From: Pontiellaceae bacterium B12227 | Lineage (GTDB): Bacteria; Verrucomicrobiota; Kiritimatiellia; Kiritimatiellales; Pontiellaceae | Reading direction: 5' to 3' | DNA: 64,000 nucleotides | NCBI GenBank assembly: GCA_029432775.1 | Contig: JAROAZ010000001.1 | Span: forward strand, 248,001 to 312,000 | Shown here: piece by piece, positions 54,912-63,086 of the stretch | Position numbering within the stretch: position 1 is the stretch's first letter | Layout of the letters: every line of letters starts with the position of its first letter | Translations under genes and position numbers: made by a program | Notes under the pieces: model-generated | The model's database searches: none | Told to the model about the DNA's origin: nothing | Seen by the model: the letters and a program-made list of their open reading frames with translations, nothing else

Positions 54912-56661
54912 TGGCTTTTCTCTCATCAAGTTTTCGGCGGGTTTCCTCCGCCCGGGCGCGGTTGATCGGATAGAACCAGAAGACGATCATCGCCAGACCA
55001 AGTCCACCCGCCTGGAATGCTATGATCAGCACTTTCATGCGTGCAGAGATCTTTTTCTGCTTTTCCATATCTACCAGGTAGACGCTTTCCACGGTTTCAA
55101 CATAAGCCTTCAACCGTTCAGACTGTTCGCCGGCTCCTTCAGCCAGGGTCGTTTGAATATCGGATAAGAAGGCATTCACAGCATCTTCAAATTCATACCA
55201 GCGATAGTACGAAGTTTCGCCGGCGAAAATGCGGGCCATGATCGACCACTTGCTTCCTTCGACGGCAGACTTATCGTTTGCAATCAGCTCAAAACGATCG
55301 CCATGCTGTTTAAATTCTTCCGTTGCTTCGACAAAAGAATGGTTCCCGAATTCCCAGTCACGAACCGGCTGAATCACCGAGGCAATAGTACGTTCTTCAA
55401 ATGCATCGGTTTCGGTCGCATCGAAATCTGCGAGGTAAAGCATCGTACCCGAAAGCGCGGCCGTAATGGTCAGAGCACCTTTCAATACAAACCCGTTCAC
55501 CGCTCCGAACATACCCTCGCGACGCATACCGCTCTTCAACTCATCCTCATCACAGACGTCCGCCACCATCGAGCTGACCATGAGCCAGCAGCCCTGCAGC
55601 CCCATGAAGACCAAAATGGCAGATATTAACTGCAACAGCGGCCAACGTGGATCCATCGTAAACCAAAGGCTGGCCGCGCCAACGCAGGCCATACCGAGTC
55701 CAAGCAGCATAGCATTACGTTTTTCAAACCGAGTCGATACCGCAGTCAACAGGAACATACTGAAATAGGACACAACCGCACCGAGCGTTCCGCTGATGGC
55801 CACGATCAGTGCCCCGAAATCCTTGTTGCCCCCGCACACATAATAGATATTTACAAAACTGCCGAGCGTACCGGCACAGAACAGGCCGGTAATGATGATC
55901 AGATACGCAACCAGCAGAATTACAAATGGTCCATTGGTTAAGGCCGCTTTCACAGAAGGAATTAAAGGCGCCGTCTTCTGCATTTGAATATCTTCGCGTT
56001 CGCGGCAGACAAAAACAGGAATTAATCCGGCTACAATGACAATGACACCAATACCAATCGACACCCAGAATGCCCCCTGCGCCTCATTGGCAAAGGTATC
56101 GAGCTGTGAAAGCTTATAGACCCACGGAACCGTCATGCTACCGATCAGACCAATATACATCCGCCAGGCCAGCACGCGGGTTTTCTCGTCGTAGTCATTC
56201 GTCAGCTCAAAACCGAGCGCGGTATACGGCACGATATAGAGTGTGTAGACGATGGCAAAAAGAATCCCGAGGACCGAGGCATAGATAAACATCGGATTCT
56301 TCATCCAGATTTCACTTTCAGCAGAACCCACCTGAACCCAGAACAGCGGAAGCAGTACGGCGCACAGCACCGCGCCCAGCACCATGTAGGGCCGCCGACG
56401 TCCCCAACGCGAACGGGTATTATCAGAAAGGTTACCAATCACAGGATCGGTAATCATGTCGACAAAACGGGGAATGGCCAGCGCCGCACCGGCCAGGCCG
56501 GCCGGCATTTTGAAATAGTTCACATAAACCAGAAAAAACATGAGGTTCAGCACATTCAACATATAGTTGTCCGCCAGCCCCCCGAATCCCCAGCCGACGC
56601 GCGTCAGCATTGAAACCTTGGCGTCGGGAGATGCTTTGTGAACAGGGTGTTTTGTCGTCAT
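54901..56661 (-). CDS. GPH-family sugar:cation symporter with large periplasmic insertion
   Basis: 586 residues; start 56661 chosen from AAAGGA upstream (a longer frame exists but overlaps the GH78 gene). The N-terminal half carries FVDMITDPVIGNLSDNTRSRWGRRRPYM, the family signature, and about 11 membrane segments. Between the last two segments lies an extra soluble stretch of about 130 residues (FDATETDAFEERTIASVIQP to LVDMEKQKKISARMK), rich in helices and acids, absent from the 20721 paralogue. It lies between the cytoplasmic GH78 gene and the sulfatases, so it probably supplies rhamnose-containing oligosaccharides to that GH78. Confidence 0.87.
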   Translation of the reverse strand: MTTKHPVHKASPDAKVSMLTRVGWGFGGLADNYMLNVLNLMFFLVYVNYFKMPAGLAGAALAIPRFVDMITDPVIGNLSDNTRSRWGRRRPYMVLGAVLCAVLLPLFWVQVGSAESEIWMKNPMFIYASVLGILFAIVYTLYIVPYTALGFELTNDYDEKTRVLAWRMYIGLIGSMTVPWVYKLSQLDTFANEAQGAFWVSIGIGVIVIVAGLIPVFVCREREDIQMQKTAPLIPSVKAALTNGPFVILLVAYLIIITGLFCAGTLGSFVNIYYVCGGNKDFGALIVAISGTLGAVVSYFSMFLLTAVSTRFEKRNAMLLGLGMACVGAASLWFTMDPRWPLLQLISAILVFMGLQGCWLMVSSMVADVCDEDELKSGMRREGMFGAVNGFVLKGALTITAALSGTMLYLADFDATETDAFEERTIASVIQPVRDWEFGNHSFVEATEEFKQHGDRFELIANDKSAVEGSKWSIMARIFAGETSYYRWYEFEDAVNAFLSDIQTTLAEGAGEQSERLKAYVETVESVYLVDMEKQKKISARMKVLIIAFQAGGLGLAMIVFWFYPINRARAEETRRKLDERKANEN

Positions 56662-56677
56662 AAAAAATCCTTTTCGT

Positions 56678-58936
56678 TTAGGCGGTAAGCCCAGCGGCCT
56701 CAGTTGAAGACAGCTGGCAGGTTTCTTCATCATCCGGCAGGACTCTGAAAACATGACGTCCGGCATTTACGGTTTCGGTCAGATAAGGCAGGCGAATCGT
56801 GGCCGGCACTGGCGTTTCCAATTCGACAACATACCCCGCCCCCTTTTTTTTCCAATGGATGGAAACCGGGCCCGCTACAGAATCATAGGACGCTTTAACA
56901 AAATCAAACCGGTTCGTAAGGCACGGCTCGACTTCCAGCGTCCGGAACCCTGGCGAACCGGGCTTGATTCCCGCCAGCGATTCAAACATCCACTCGCAAA
57001 CCACGCCGAACGCATAATGGTTGAAGGAGTTCATGCCAACATCGCCAAAACCATTGTCTTTTGTCCAGCTGTTCCAGCGTTCCCATATCGTGGTGGCACC
57101 GTTATTGACTTCGTAGAGCCACGATGGATGCCCTTCGTTCAGCACCAGCTCGACAGCCAGATCGGACCGGCCCATTTTCGTGAGAGCCGGACAAAGATAG
57201 GCCGTACCGACAAAACCGGTGGAAAGATAGCCTTTGTTCTTTTCGAGGAGCTTGACCAGGCAGTCACATGCCTTTTGATAATCGTTACCTTCGAGCAGGT
57301 CCATTGCGATCGCCAATGCACAGGCCGTCTGCGTTTTTACCACGATCTTCTCATCCTCAATGAAGGTTTCTTTGAAAAGTCTGCGGCTTGATTGTTCCAA
57401 TGATTGGAAGCGCAGTTCATCGGCTGACTCGCCCATTGCCGAAGCCATCTCCGCCATTAGATGCGCATCATAGGCGCGGTAGGCCAGGCCGATCAACGGA
57501 ACCGGTGTTTCTTCGCCTATGTTGAGCCAATCGCCATACGACACTGCATCGGGGCCGTTGTGCAGGTTGCCGTCGGAGGAAATCAGCTCCATGTATTTTT
57601 TCATGGAATTCCACCACGGGCGAATAAAGCCGAGATCGCCATAAGCTTGCCATAATACATACGGGCAGATAATGCCGGCATCCGCCCATGCCGCCTGACC
57701 ATGCCCCATGCGCCCCATAAAGGGTGCCATATCGGGATATCCGCCGTTTTCATGCTGGGCATCGTGCAGATCCACCAACCATTTATTATAAAACGGTCGA
57801 AGATCCGCTAAATAGGTGGCCGAGCGGATAAAGATCTGCGTATCCCCGGTCCAGCCAAGGCGTTCGTCGCGCTGCGGGCAGTCGGTTGGCACATCCAGGT
57901 AGTTGCCGCGGAAGCCCCATTGGATATTGCTGAACAGCTGGTTCACCTTTTCATCGGAACATTCGAACATTGCCGTTTCCTGCAAACCGGACATCCATAC
58001 GACACCGGTAACGGTGTCGAACGACGGTTCGCCAGGAAGGCCATAGACTTCCACATATCGGAAGCCGTGGAAAGTGAAGCGTGGCTGCCAGACCTCTTCG
58101 CCCTCTCCCTTTGCAATGTAGCGGTCGATTGCCTTGGCGCTGCGGAGATTCTCGGTGTAGAGCGTGCCGTCGGGATTCAACATTTCTCCGTGCTTGATCA
58201 CGATTTCCGTTCCGGCAGATACGTTAAGTTTCAGACGAACCACGCCGACCATATTCTGGCCGAGGTCAAAAACATGACGATCCGGCTCCGGATGTGTCAC
58301 CGCAACGGTCGGACACTCGGCCACGGTTTTTACCGCCTCTCCCGGAAAAGGTTCGATGAATGCAGGTAACTGCTCGTGCGGATCAAGCGTGTTGACCGCC
58401 CCCCACGCGGAATCATCGAATCCCGGCAAATCCCACCCCGGTATTTTCCTCCGGGCATCGTAGGTTTCGCCCATCAGCAGATCCGCTGAGAGAATTGGCC
58501 CCTCGACACCTTTCCAATCGGCATCCGTGCAAATGGTTTCCGCGGTTCCATCAGCATAATGAATGTCCAGCTCCGCACTGAACCAGGCATCGTGCCCATA
58601 ATATCCCTTATCGCCGAACGGCCCGAAATATCCGGCGAACCACCCTGGAGCAATAATTCCGCCGATGACGTTTTCGCCGGCATTCATACGATCCGTCACA
58701 TCATAGCTATGGAAATAGACTCGCTTTCGATAATCCGTCCACCCGGGGAGCAGTTGCGCATCGCCCACCTTCCCGCCATTCAGCCTCAGCTCACAGACGC
58801 CGAGGGCCGTTACTCGAACCACGGCCGTCGCCACCATCTTATCCACTGAAAAACTTTTCCGAAGATAGGGAACCGCTGGATTCCATCCGCACCGGATCCA
58901 TTCCGCAGTCCATTTATTTTGTTCGTTAAAAGACAT
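56678..58936 (-). CDS. Cytoplasmic GH78 alpha-L-rhamnosidase
   Basis: 752 residues; GGGAG 5 bp before the ATG at 58936. Unlike the other two GH78 genes it has no signal peptide, so it is intracellular. It carries the N-terminal sandwich pair (LRLNGGKVGDAQLLPGWTDY, VYFHSYDVT), the D-C-P-Q-R-D-E-R-L-G-W-T-G-D signature at about residue 349 and a C-terminal sandwich. It would hydrolyse imported rhamnosides. First gene of the seven-gene operon, divergent from the regulator, with operator site 58976-58990 before it. Two TTCCA-N5-TGGAA palindromes inside. Confidence 0.9.
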   Translation of the reverse strand: MSFNEQNKWTAEWIRCGWNPAVPYLRKSFSVDKMVATAVVRVTALGVCELRLNGGKVGDAQLLPGWTDYRKRVYFHSYDVTDRMNAGENVIGGIIAPGWFAGYFGPFGDKGYYGHDAWFSAELDIHYADGTAETICTDADWKGVEGPILSADLLMGETYDARRKIPGWDLPGFDDSAWGAVNTLDPHEQLPAFIEPFPGEAVKTVAECPTVAVTHPEPDRHVFDLGQNMVGVVRLKLNVSAGTEIVIKHGEMLNPDGTLYTENLRSAKAIDRYIAKGEGEEVWQPRFTFHGFRYVEVYGLPGEPSFDTVTGVVWMSGLQETAMFECSDEKVNQLFSNIQWGFRGNYLDVPTDCPQRDERLGWTGDTQIFIRSATYLADLRPFYNKWLVDLHDAQHENGGYPDMAPFMGRMGHGQAAWADAGIICPYVLWQAYGDLGFIRPWWNSMKKYMELISSDGNLHNGPDAVSYGDWLNIGEETPVPLIGLAYRAYDAHLMAEMASAMGESADELRFQSLEQSSRRLFKETFIEDEKIVVKTQTACALAIAMDLLEGNDYQKACDCLVKLLEKNKGYLSTGFVGTAYLCPALTKMGRSDLAVELVLNEGHPSWLYEVNNGATTIWERWNSWTKDNGFGDVGMNSFNHYAFGVVCEWMFESLAGIKPGSPGFRTLEVEPCLTNRFDFVKASYDSVAGPVSIHWKKKGAGYVVELETPVPATIRLPYLTETVNAGRHVFRVLPDDEETCQLSSTEAAGLTA

Positions 58937-58975
58937 CTTAGCTCCCATCTACACGGGCACTACAAAAGCACCACT

Positions 58976-59020
58976 CTCTGTAAACAGTATCATTAGTAAC
59001 GTATTTTCACTGATTGTCAC
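58976..59020 (-). promoter_or_regulatory. Divergent-region promoter and LacI-type operator for the seven-gene operon
   Basis: Operator CTCTGTAAACAGTAT at 58976-58990 (CTGT-AA-ACAG near-palindrome). On the minus strand GTGACA (59015-59020) and ACTAAT (58992-58997) are spaced 17 bp, putting the operator just downstream of the -10. The 208-bp region between the two divergent genes holds no other frame of interest. Confidence 0.5.
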
Positions 59021-59144
59021 GAAAATAGTGGGCTAATTCTAAACAGGAGCCTTGGTTTAAGGGGAAAACAGCACAAATTCATATGAGCGTAGCGGTAAAA
59101 GAAAGTTGCAGACCGTAGAAAAAGTGGATAGTAAGGGACATTAA

Positions 59145-60287
59145 ATGCAGGAAATTTTTACTGTAAACATTGCGCAAAGGATGATTTCAGCTATGGCCCC
59201 CAAAGGAAAAAAAAGAAAAAGAACGCATAACCGGGTAACCCTGGAAGACATTGCCCAGCGTTGCGAAGTGAGTAAAGCCACCGTATCGCGCGTGCTGAAC
59301 GGGCACCTGAACGAGTTTCCGGTCTCCGAAGAAATGATCCAGCGCGTCAAGTCTGCTGCGGCCGAACTGGGCTACCGACCCAACCGCCTGGCCCGCGCCA
59401 TCCGCAACCAGCGCACCAATCTGGTCGGTCTCTCTTTCATTCATATCGACCACCAGCTTATGACCGCCGATCAGATTGCTTACGAGAATCAGGTTATGGG
59501 ACTTTTCACCAACATCATCCTTTCCCATCCCGGCTTCAAGGACTACGACCTGGTTATTCATGACCGCGAAGAAGCAGTCGACCGACCGTTACAGGAAAGC
59601 GACTTTAAGTCGGACCTGCTCGAAGGCATGATTTACCTGACACCATCAGAAGATCACCGCGAATTTCTCGATATCGCTTCGAAGGAGTTTCCCATTGTCC
59701 TGCTGGGGCAGATTGAGGGTGCGGAGGAAAAAGTCCCCTGCATCGATATCAACAACCGTAAGATGGCCGCTCAGGCCGTGGAACACCTAATTCAGATCGG
59801 ACGGCGCAATATCCTAATGCTCATCCCTGAAAGGCTCCAGCACATCAGCTGTATCCAGGACCGGATCAAAGGGTATCATGACGCCTTGGATGCCGCCGGA
59901 ATTGTGCAATCCGCTGAACGGATTCAAACCGTCAGAAGCCTGAAGGAAAATGTGGACGCCCTCTTTGCAGAACTAAAGTGCCTTGACGACATCGATGCCA
60001 TTTTCTGCCCGACCGACGACCTCGCCGCCCTCTGTATTACAGCCGTGAAAGCCAGTAAAAAAAGTGTTCCAAGCGATATCGCGATTATCGGTTTCGACGA
60101 CCTTCCGTTGGCCCAGCATACCAGCCCCCCGCTCTCCACGGTGCATCGTCCGGCCGACAAACAGGCGCATGCAGCCATCGACCTGCTGCTGAAAATCCTC
60201 AAAAAGGAAATCCCCTACGAGCCTGGCTTCCACGAAATCGAAACCGACCTTGTCATCCGCAAAAGCACGCATCCTTGCGATAACTAA
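59145..60287 (+). CDS. LacI-family transcription regulator
   Basis: 380 residues from 59145, where AAGGGA lies 6 bp before the ATG; a start at 59193 (MAPKGKKRKR) is also possible. Helix-turn-helix at about residues 31-53: VTLEDIAQRCEVSKATVSRVLNG, with the hinge helix PNRLARAIR. The sugar-binding core follows (VGLSFIHID, IAIIGFDDLPLAQHTSPPLSTV). Known role: repressor released, or activator enabled, by a sugar ligand. An operator-like copy (59159-59169) sits inside or just before the coding start, suggesting autoregulation. Controls the divergent operon and probably other units with TACTGTAAACA. Confidence 0.92.
   Translation: MQEIFTVNIAQRMISAMAPKGKKRKRTHNRVTLEDIAQRCEVSKATVSRVLNGHLNEFPVSEEMIQRVKSAAAELGYRPNRLARAIRNQRTNLVGLSFIHIDHQLMTADQIAYENQVMGLFTNIILSHPGFKDYDLVIHDREEAVDRPLQESDFKSDLLEGMIYLTPSEDHREFLDIASKEFPIVLLGQIEGAEEKVPCIDINNRKMAAQAVEHLIQIGRRNILMLIPERLQHISCIQDRIKGYHDALDAAGIVQSAERIQTVRSLKENVDALFAELKCLDDIDAIFCPTDDLAALCITAVKASKKSVPSDIAIIGFDDLPLAQHTSPPLSTVHRPADKQAHAAIDLLLKILKKEIPYEPGFHEIETDLVIRKSTHPCDN
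59157..59169 (+). promoter_or_regulatory. LacI-type operator at the regulator's own start
   Basis: TTTACTGTAAACA, containing a perfect TACTGTAAACA and the palindromic core TTTAC-T-GTAAA. Located 12 bp into the annotated frame, or 24-36 bp before the alternative start at 59193. Consistent with self-repression. Confidence 0.6.
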
Positions 60288-60303
60288 CTTCCGTTTTTTT
60301 AAA

Positions 60304-60345
60304 GACTGAGACACGTGTATATAATAATACGTGTTTGAATCAGTC
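60304..60345. repeat. Inverted repeat after the regulator gene
   Basis: Outer arms GACTGA/TCAGTC (60304-60309, 60340-60345) and inner arms ACACGT/ACGTGT (60311-60316, 60329-60334) around an AT-rich loop. It lies 17 bp after the stop. A T7 run precedes it on the plus strand, and there is no T run after it on either strand, so it is not a standard terminator. Confidence 0.5.
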
Positions 60346-61068
60346 GATGTGTCGTTCTGCGACATTTCCCCGCCCGTGCCCGGAAACGGTGCTAAAAGCG
60401 GACGTCCACATATTGCTCGTCAGATTCGGCATTTTTTAAAATCAGGCAAACGTGGTTTGTAATGCTGTCGCGTTGAATCAGGAACCCCGAAGTTCTTTGC
60501 TCAAGTGGCCTCGTTTGACTATTCGGTGTTGATGATGAGCCGGATAAGCTGTGTGGGTTCCACCAGCGCTGATATGCAATTGGTCACGAAATGTAATCCA
60601 TCCAATCTTCTGCCCAATATTGGAACATGTTCGCTTGGCACATCACTGATCGGATCGCTTCCGTTTCCATATTCAGTGAAGTTAAAAGTACCAGTCGTTC
60701 CACCGGCAGGAATAACGATCCCCCCAAAATCATACTCAGACTACTATCGTACCGTGTGACAGCAACAGCCGTACCGCCCTCGAATGAAAGGCCTAACCCA
60801 GATGAATCCCAACACCCGTCACTGGTATTTTCATTCCCCAACTTGACGCCCATGCGAAACATCACAGGCGATTGATTAGTGATTTCTTCTGAGAGGCATT
60901 AAACGTAGTAGCTTAAATGCAGCTGTCTTCAGACGCACTCAACAGTAAAAAATACTCATTCAATTGAAGTGCGCTCTTTACTGTACCTCAGGCATGAAAT
61001 TTGGTTAATTAAGACGACTTTATATGATGCTGGTATTGAGTTCGGTTGGCAGGACTGCAGGAGGAAAA
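60346..61068 (+). other. Long intergenic region before the ABC transporter genes
   Basis: Contains the remnant at 60519-60898 and, near 60977-60985, TTTACTGTA, a half match to the LacI operator. AT-rich sequence around 60990-61030 is the likely promoter region, but no clear -35/-10 pair stands out. No RNA gene was recognised. Confidence 0.5.
60519..60898 (-). pseudogene. Decayed gene remnant with one frameshift
   Basis: On the minus strand two frames join into a protein-like stretch: MGVKLGNENTSDGCWD, GTAVAVTRYDSSLS, then after a frame change near 60730 EYDFGGIVIPAGGTTGTFNF, TEYGNGSDPISDVP and a stop at 60519. TEYGNGSDP resembles the FYEFAFGGDP Ca-binding-like segment of the secreted proteins nearby. 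No start codon with a ribosome site and no complete frame. Probably the leftover C-terminus of such a gene; chance is not excluded. Confidence 0.4.
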
Positions 61069-62214
61069 ATGGCTCAGGTTTGCTTGGAACAAGTCAGTAA
61101 AAAATTTGAAGACAACAAGGCCGTGGTGAACGATGTTAATCTTGAAATCGCCAACGGTGAATTTCTGGTGTTAGTGGGACCGTCCGGCTGTGGTAAATCC
61201 ACGACCCTGCGCATGATTGCCGGACTGGAGGAGATCACGGAAGGCCGCATTCATATTGGCGAACGTGTCGTGAACGAAATCCCGCCGAAAGACCGGGACA
61301 TTGCCATGGTTTTCCAGAACTACGCGCTTTACCCGCATATGAGTGTCTACGACAACATGGCATTCGGCCTGAAGCTCCGGCACATTTCCAGGCAGGAGAT
61401 CGATGAACGTGTAACACGTGCGGCCACCATTCTCGGATTGCAAGATCTGTTGAAGCGGAAACCCAAAGCGCTCTCTGGCGGACAGCGCCAACGTGTTGCG
61501 ATGGGCCGGGCCATTGTCCGCAAACCGGCCGTCTTTCTTTTTGACGAGCCCCTTTCCAACCTCGATGCGAAAATGCGTGTTGAAATGCGCAAAGAGATCA
61601 TCAAGCTGCATAACCGCATGTCGACCACCATGATTTATGTTACCCACGATCAGGTCGAAGCCATGACGCTGGGCGACCGGATCTGTGTGATGCAGGCAGG
61701 CAACATTGAACAGGTAGGACGACCAACGGTTATTTTCGACCATCCGGCCACGCTGTTTGTCGCCCGCTTTATCGGCACTCCGGGCATGAACATTTTTGAG
61801 GGCACCATTGCATCCGACGGACACCTTTATTTCGATGCGGGCAGCTTCAGAGTTCCTGTTCCGGATGATAAGGCCGGTTTATTAAAAGAATATCTTGGCA
61901 AGCCCGTCTGTTTTGGAATCCGGCCGCGCGCACTGGGCCTGCTGGGCGGCGAAGAACATTCCGGCACCATGCTCTCAGGCTGCTTGGAAATTTCTGAAAT
62001 GATCGGCGAAGAAATCCTGTTGCACATGGAAAACGGAGATCACAGCTTTATTGCCAGTGTCCACCCTCATGAAGTATCCGAGGATATTGCCAAAGAATTA
62101 CACTTTTCATTGAACCTCCGGTTTGCCCATTTTTTTGATAAGGAAACGGGGCAGAACTTAACCCTTCCACAGCATGTTGCTGAAGAAACTCTGGCCGCGG
62201 AAACAATGAAATGA
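61069..62214 (+). CDS. Sugar ABC transporter ATPase (MsmK/UgpC type)
   Basis: 381 residues from ATG 61069, which follows AGGAGG by 4 bp; an upstream in-frame ATG at 61024 lacks this. Walker A GPSGCGKST (residues 38-46), signature LSGGQRQR (about 136), Walker B VFLFDEPLSNLD (about 155), H-loop VTHDQ (about 191). C-terminal TOBE-like regulatory region (GIRPRALGLLG). Powers uptake through the CUT1-type permease encoded next (ATGA overlap). Confidence 0.94.
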   Translation: MAQVCLEQVSKKFEDNKAVVNDVNLEIANGEFLVLVGPSGCGKSTTLRMIAGLEEITEGRIHIGERVVNEIPPKDRDIAMVFQNYALYPHMSVYDNMAFGLKLRHISRQEIDERVTRAATILGLQDLLKRKPKALSGGQRQRVAMGRAIVRKPAVFLFDEPLSNLDAKMRVEMRKEIIKLHNRMSTTMIYVTHDQVEAMTLGDRICVMQAGNIEQVGRPTVIFDHPATLFVARFIGTPGMNIFEGTIASDGHLYFDAGSFRVPVPDDKAGLLKEYLGKPVCFGIRPRALGLLGGEEHSGTMLSGCLEISEMIGEEILLHMENGDHSFIASVHPHEVSEDIAKELHFSLNLRFAHFFDKETGQNLTLPQHVAEETLAAETMK

Positions 62215-63086
62215 AGCGCGAAGGATTAAAGGGCTATCTCTTCATCGCTCCCTGGTTGATTGGCTTTTTTGTGTTCGTACTGATCCCGTTTATCGCAAGC
62301 ATCTATCTGGCTTTTACGGATTTTGACATCATTTCTTCCCCGGAATGGGTTGGGCTCGATAATTATAAACGCCTGTTTTTTGATGATCCGGTTTTCTGGA
62401 AATCTCTGGGTGTTACGCTGAAATATGCTTTGATCGCCGTGCCCCTGGGAACCGTGGTCGGCGTGGGCCTGGCCCTGCTGTTGAACCTTGATATCCGGGG
62501 GATCCGATTCTATCGCACCGCGTTTTATCTCCCATCCATTGTCCCGATGGTGGCCAGTTGCGCGGTTTTCTCCTGGGTGCTCAATCCGCAGATCGGCTTA
62601 ATGAACAGTATCCTGCGTTTTATAGGCATCGAAGGCCCGGCCTGGCTATCCAGCGAGCCCTGGGCTTTTTATTCGCTGGTGATGATTTCTCTCTGGTCCG
62701 TGGGCGGCAGTATGATCATTTATCTTGCCGGTTTGAAAAACATTCCTATGTCGCTTTATGAAGCCGCGGTGGTTGATGGCGCCAATGCCTGGCACCGAAC
62801 CATCCATATCACACTGCCCATGCTGACCCCTGTTATTTTTTTCAACGTGATCATGGGGACAATCAATGCATTTCAGTACTTTGCTCAGGCTTACATCATG
62901 ACGCAGGGCGGACCGGAAGACAGTACCAGTTTTTATGCACTTTATCTCTTTAAGCGAGCCTGGCGCTATCTTGATATGGGATATGCCAGCGCCATGTCCT
63001 GGATTCTTTTCATTCTGGTGATGTCGATCACCGTGCTGCTTTTTAAAACACATAAGAAGTGGGTGCATTATGAAAACGGATCATAA
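62211..63086 (+). CDS. Sugar ABC transporter permease (MalF/UgpA type)
   Basis: 291 residues, six membrane segments (first: GYLFIAPWLIGFFVFVLIPFIASIYLAF). The EAA loop that contacts the ATPase reads EAAVVDGANAWHRTIHITLP. The start overlaps the ATPase stop (ATGA). A second, MalG-type permease would be expected after or within the following gene. Confidence 0.93.
   Translation: MKREGLKGYLFIAPWLIGFFVFVLIPFIASIYLAFTDFDIISSPEWVGLDNYKRLFFDDPVFWKSLGVTLKYALIAVPLGTVVGVGLALLLNLDIRGIRFYRTAFYLPSIVPMVASCAVFSWVLNPQIGLMNSILRFIGIEGPAWLSSEPWAFYSLVMISLWSVGGSMIIYLAGLKNIPMSLYEAAVVDGANAWHRTIHITLPMLTPVIFFNVIMGTINAFQYFAQAYIMTQGGPEDSTSFYALYLFKRAWRYLDMGYASAMSWILFILVMSITVLLFKTHKKWVHYENGS

Larger units (their letters stand above)
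18872..57409. repeat. Dispersed interrupted palindrome TTCCA-N5-TGGAA (17 copies)
   Basis: Copies start at 18872, 24130, 25277, 25393, 29690, 34008, 34426, 34459, 36892, 37862, 39485, 40535, 42918, 49194, 51659, 56850 and 57395 (15 bp each). Most extend to TTCCAA-N3-TTGGAA. All lie within coding sequence of minus-strand genes and in all three codon phases. None was seen before 18.8 kb or after 57.4 kb. Confidence 0.85.

Noticed and set aside
60505-60759. 84-residue plus-strand frame after the regulator
   Set aside because: No ribosome site or motif; the minus strand reads better as a decayed remnant.
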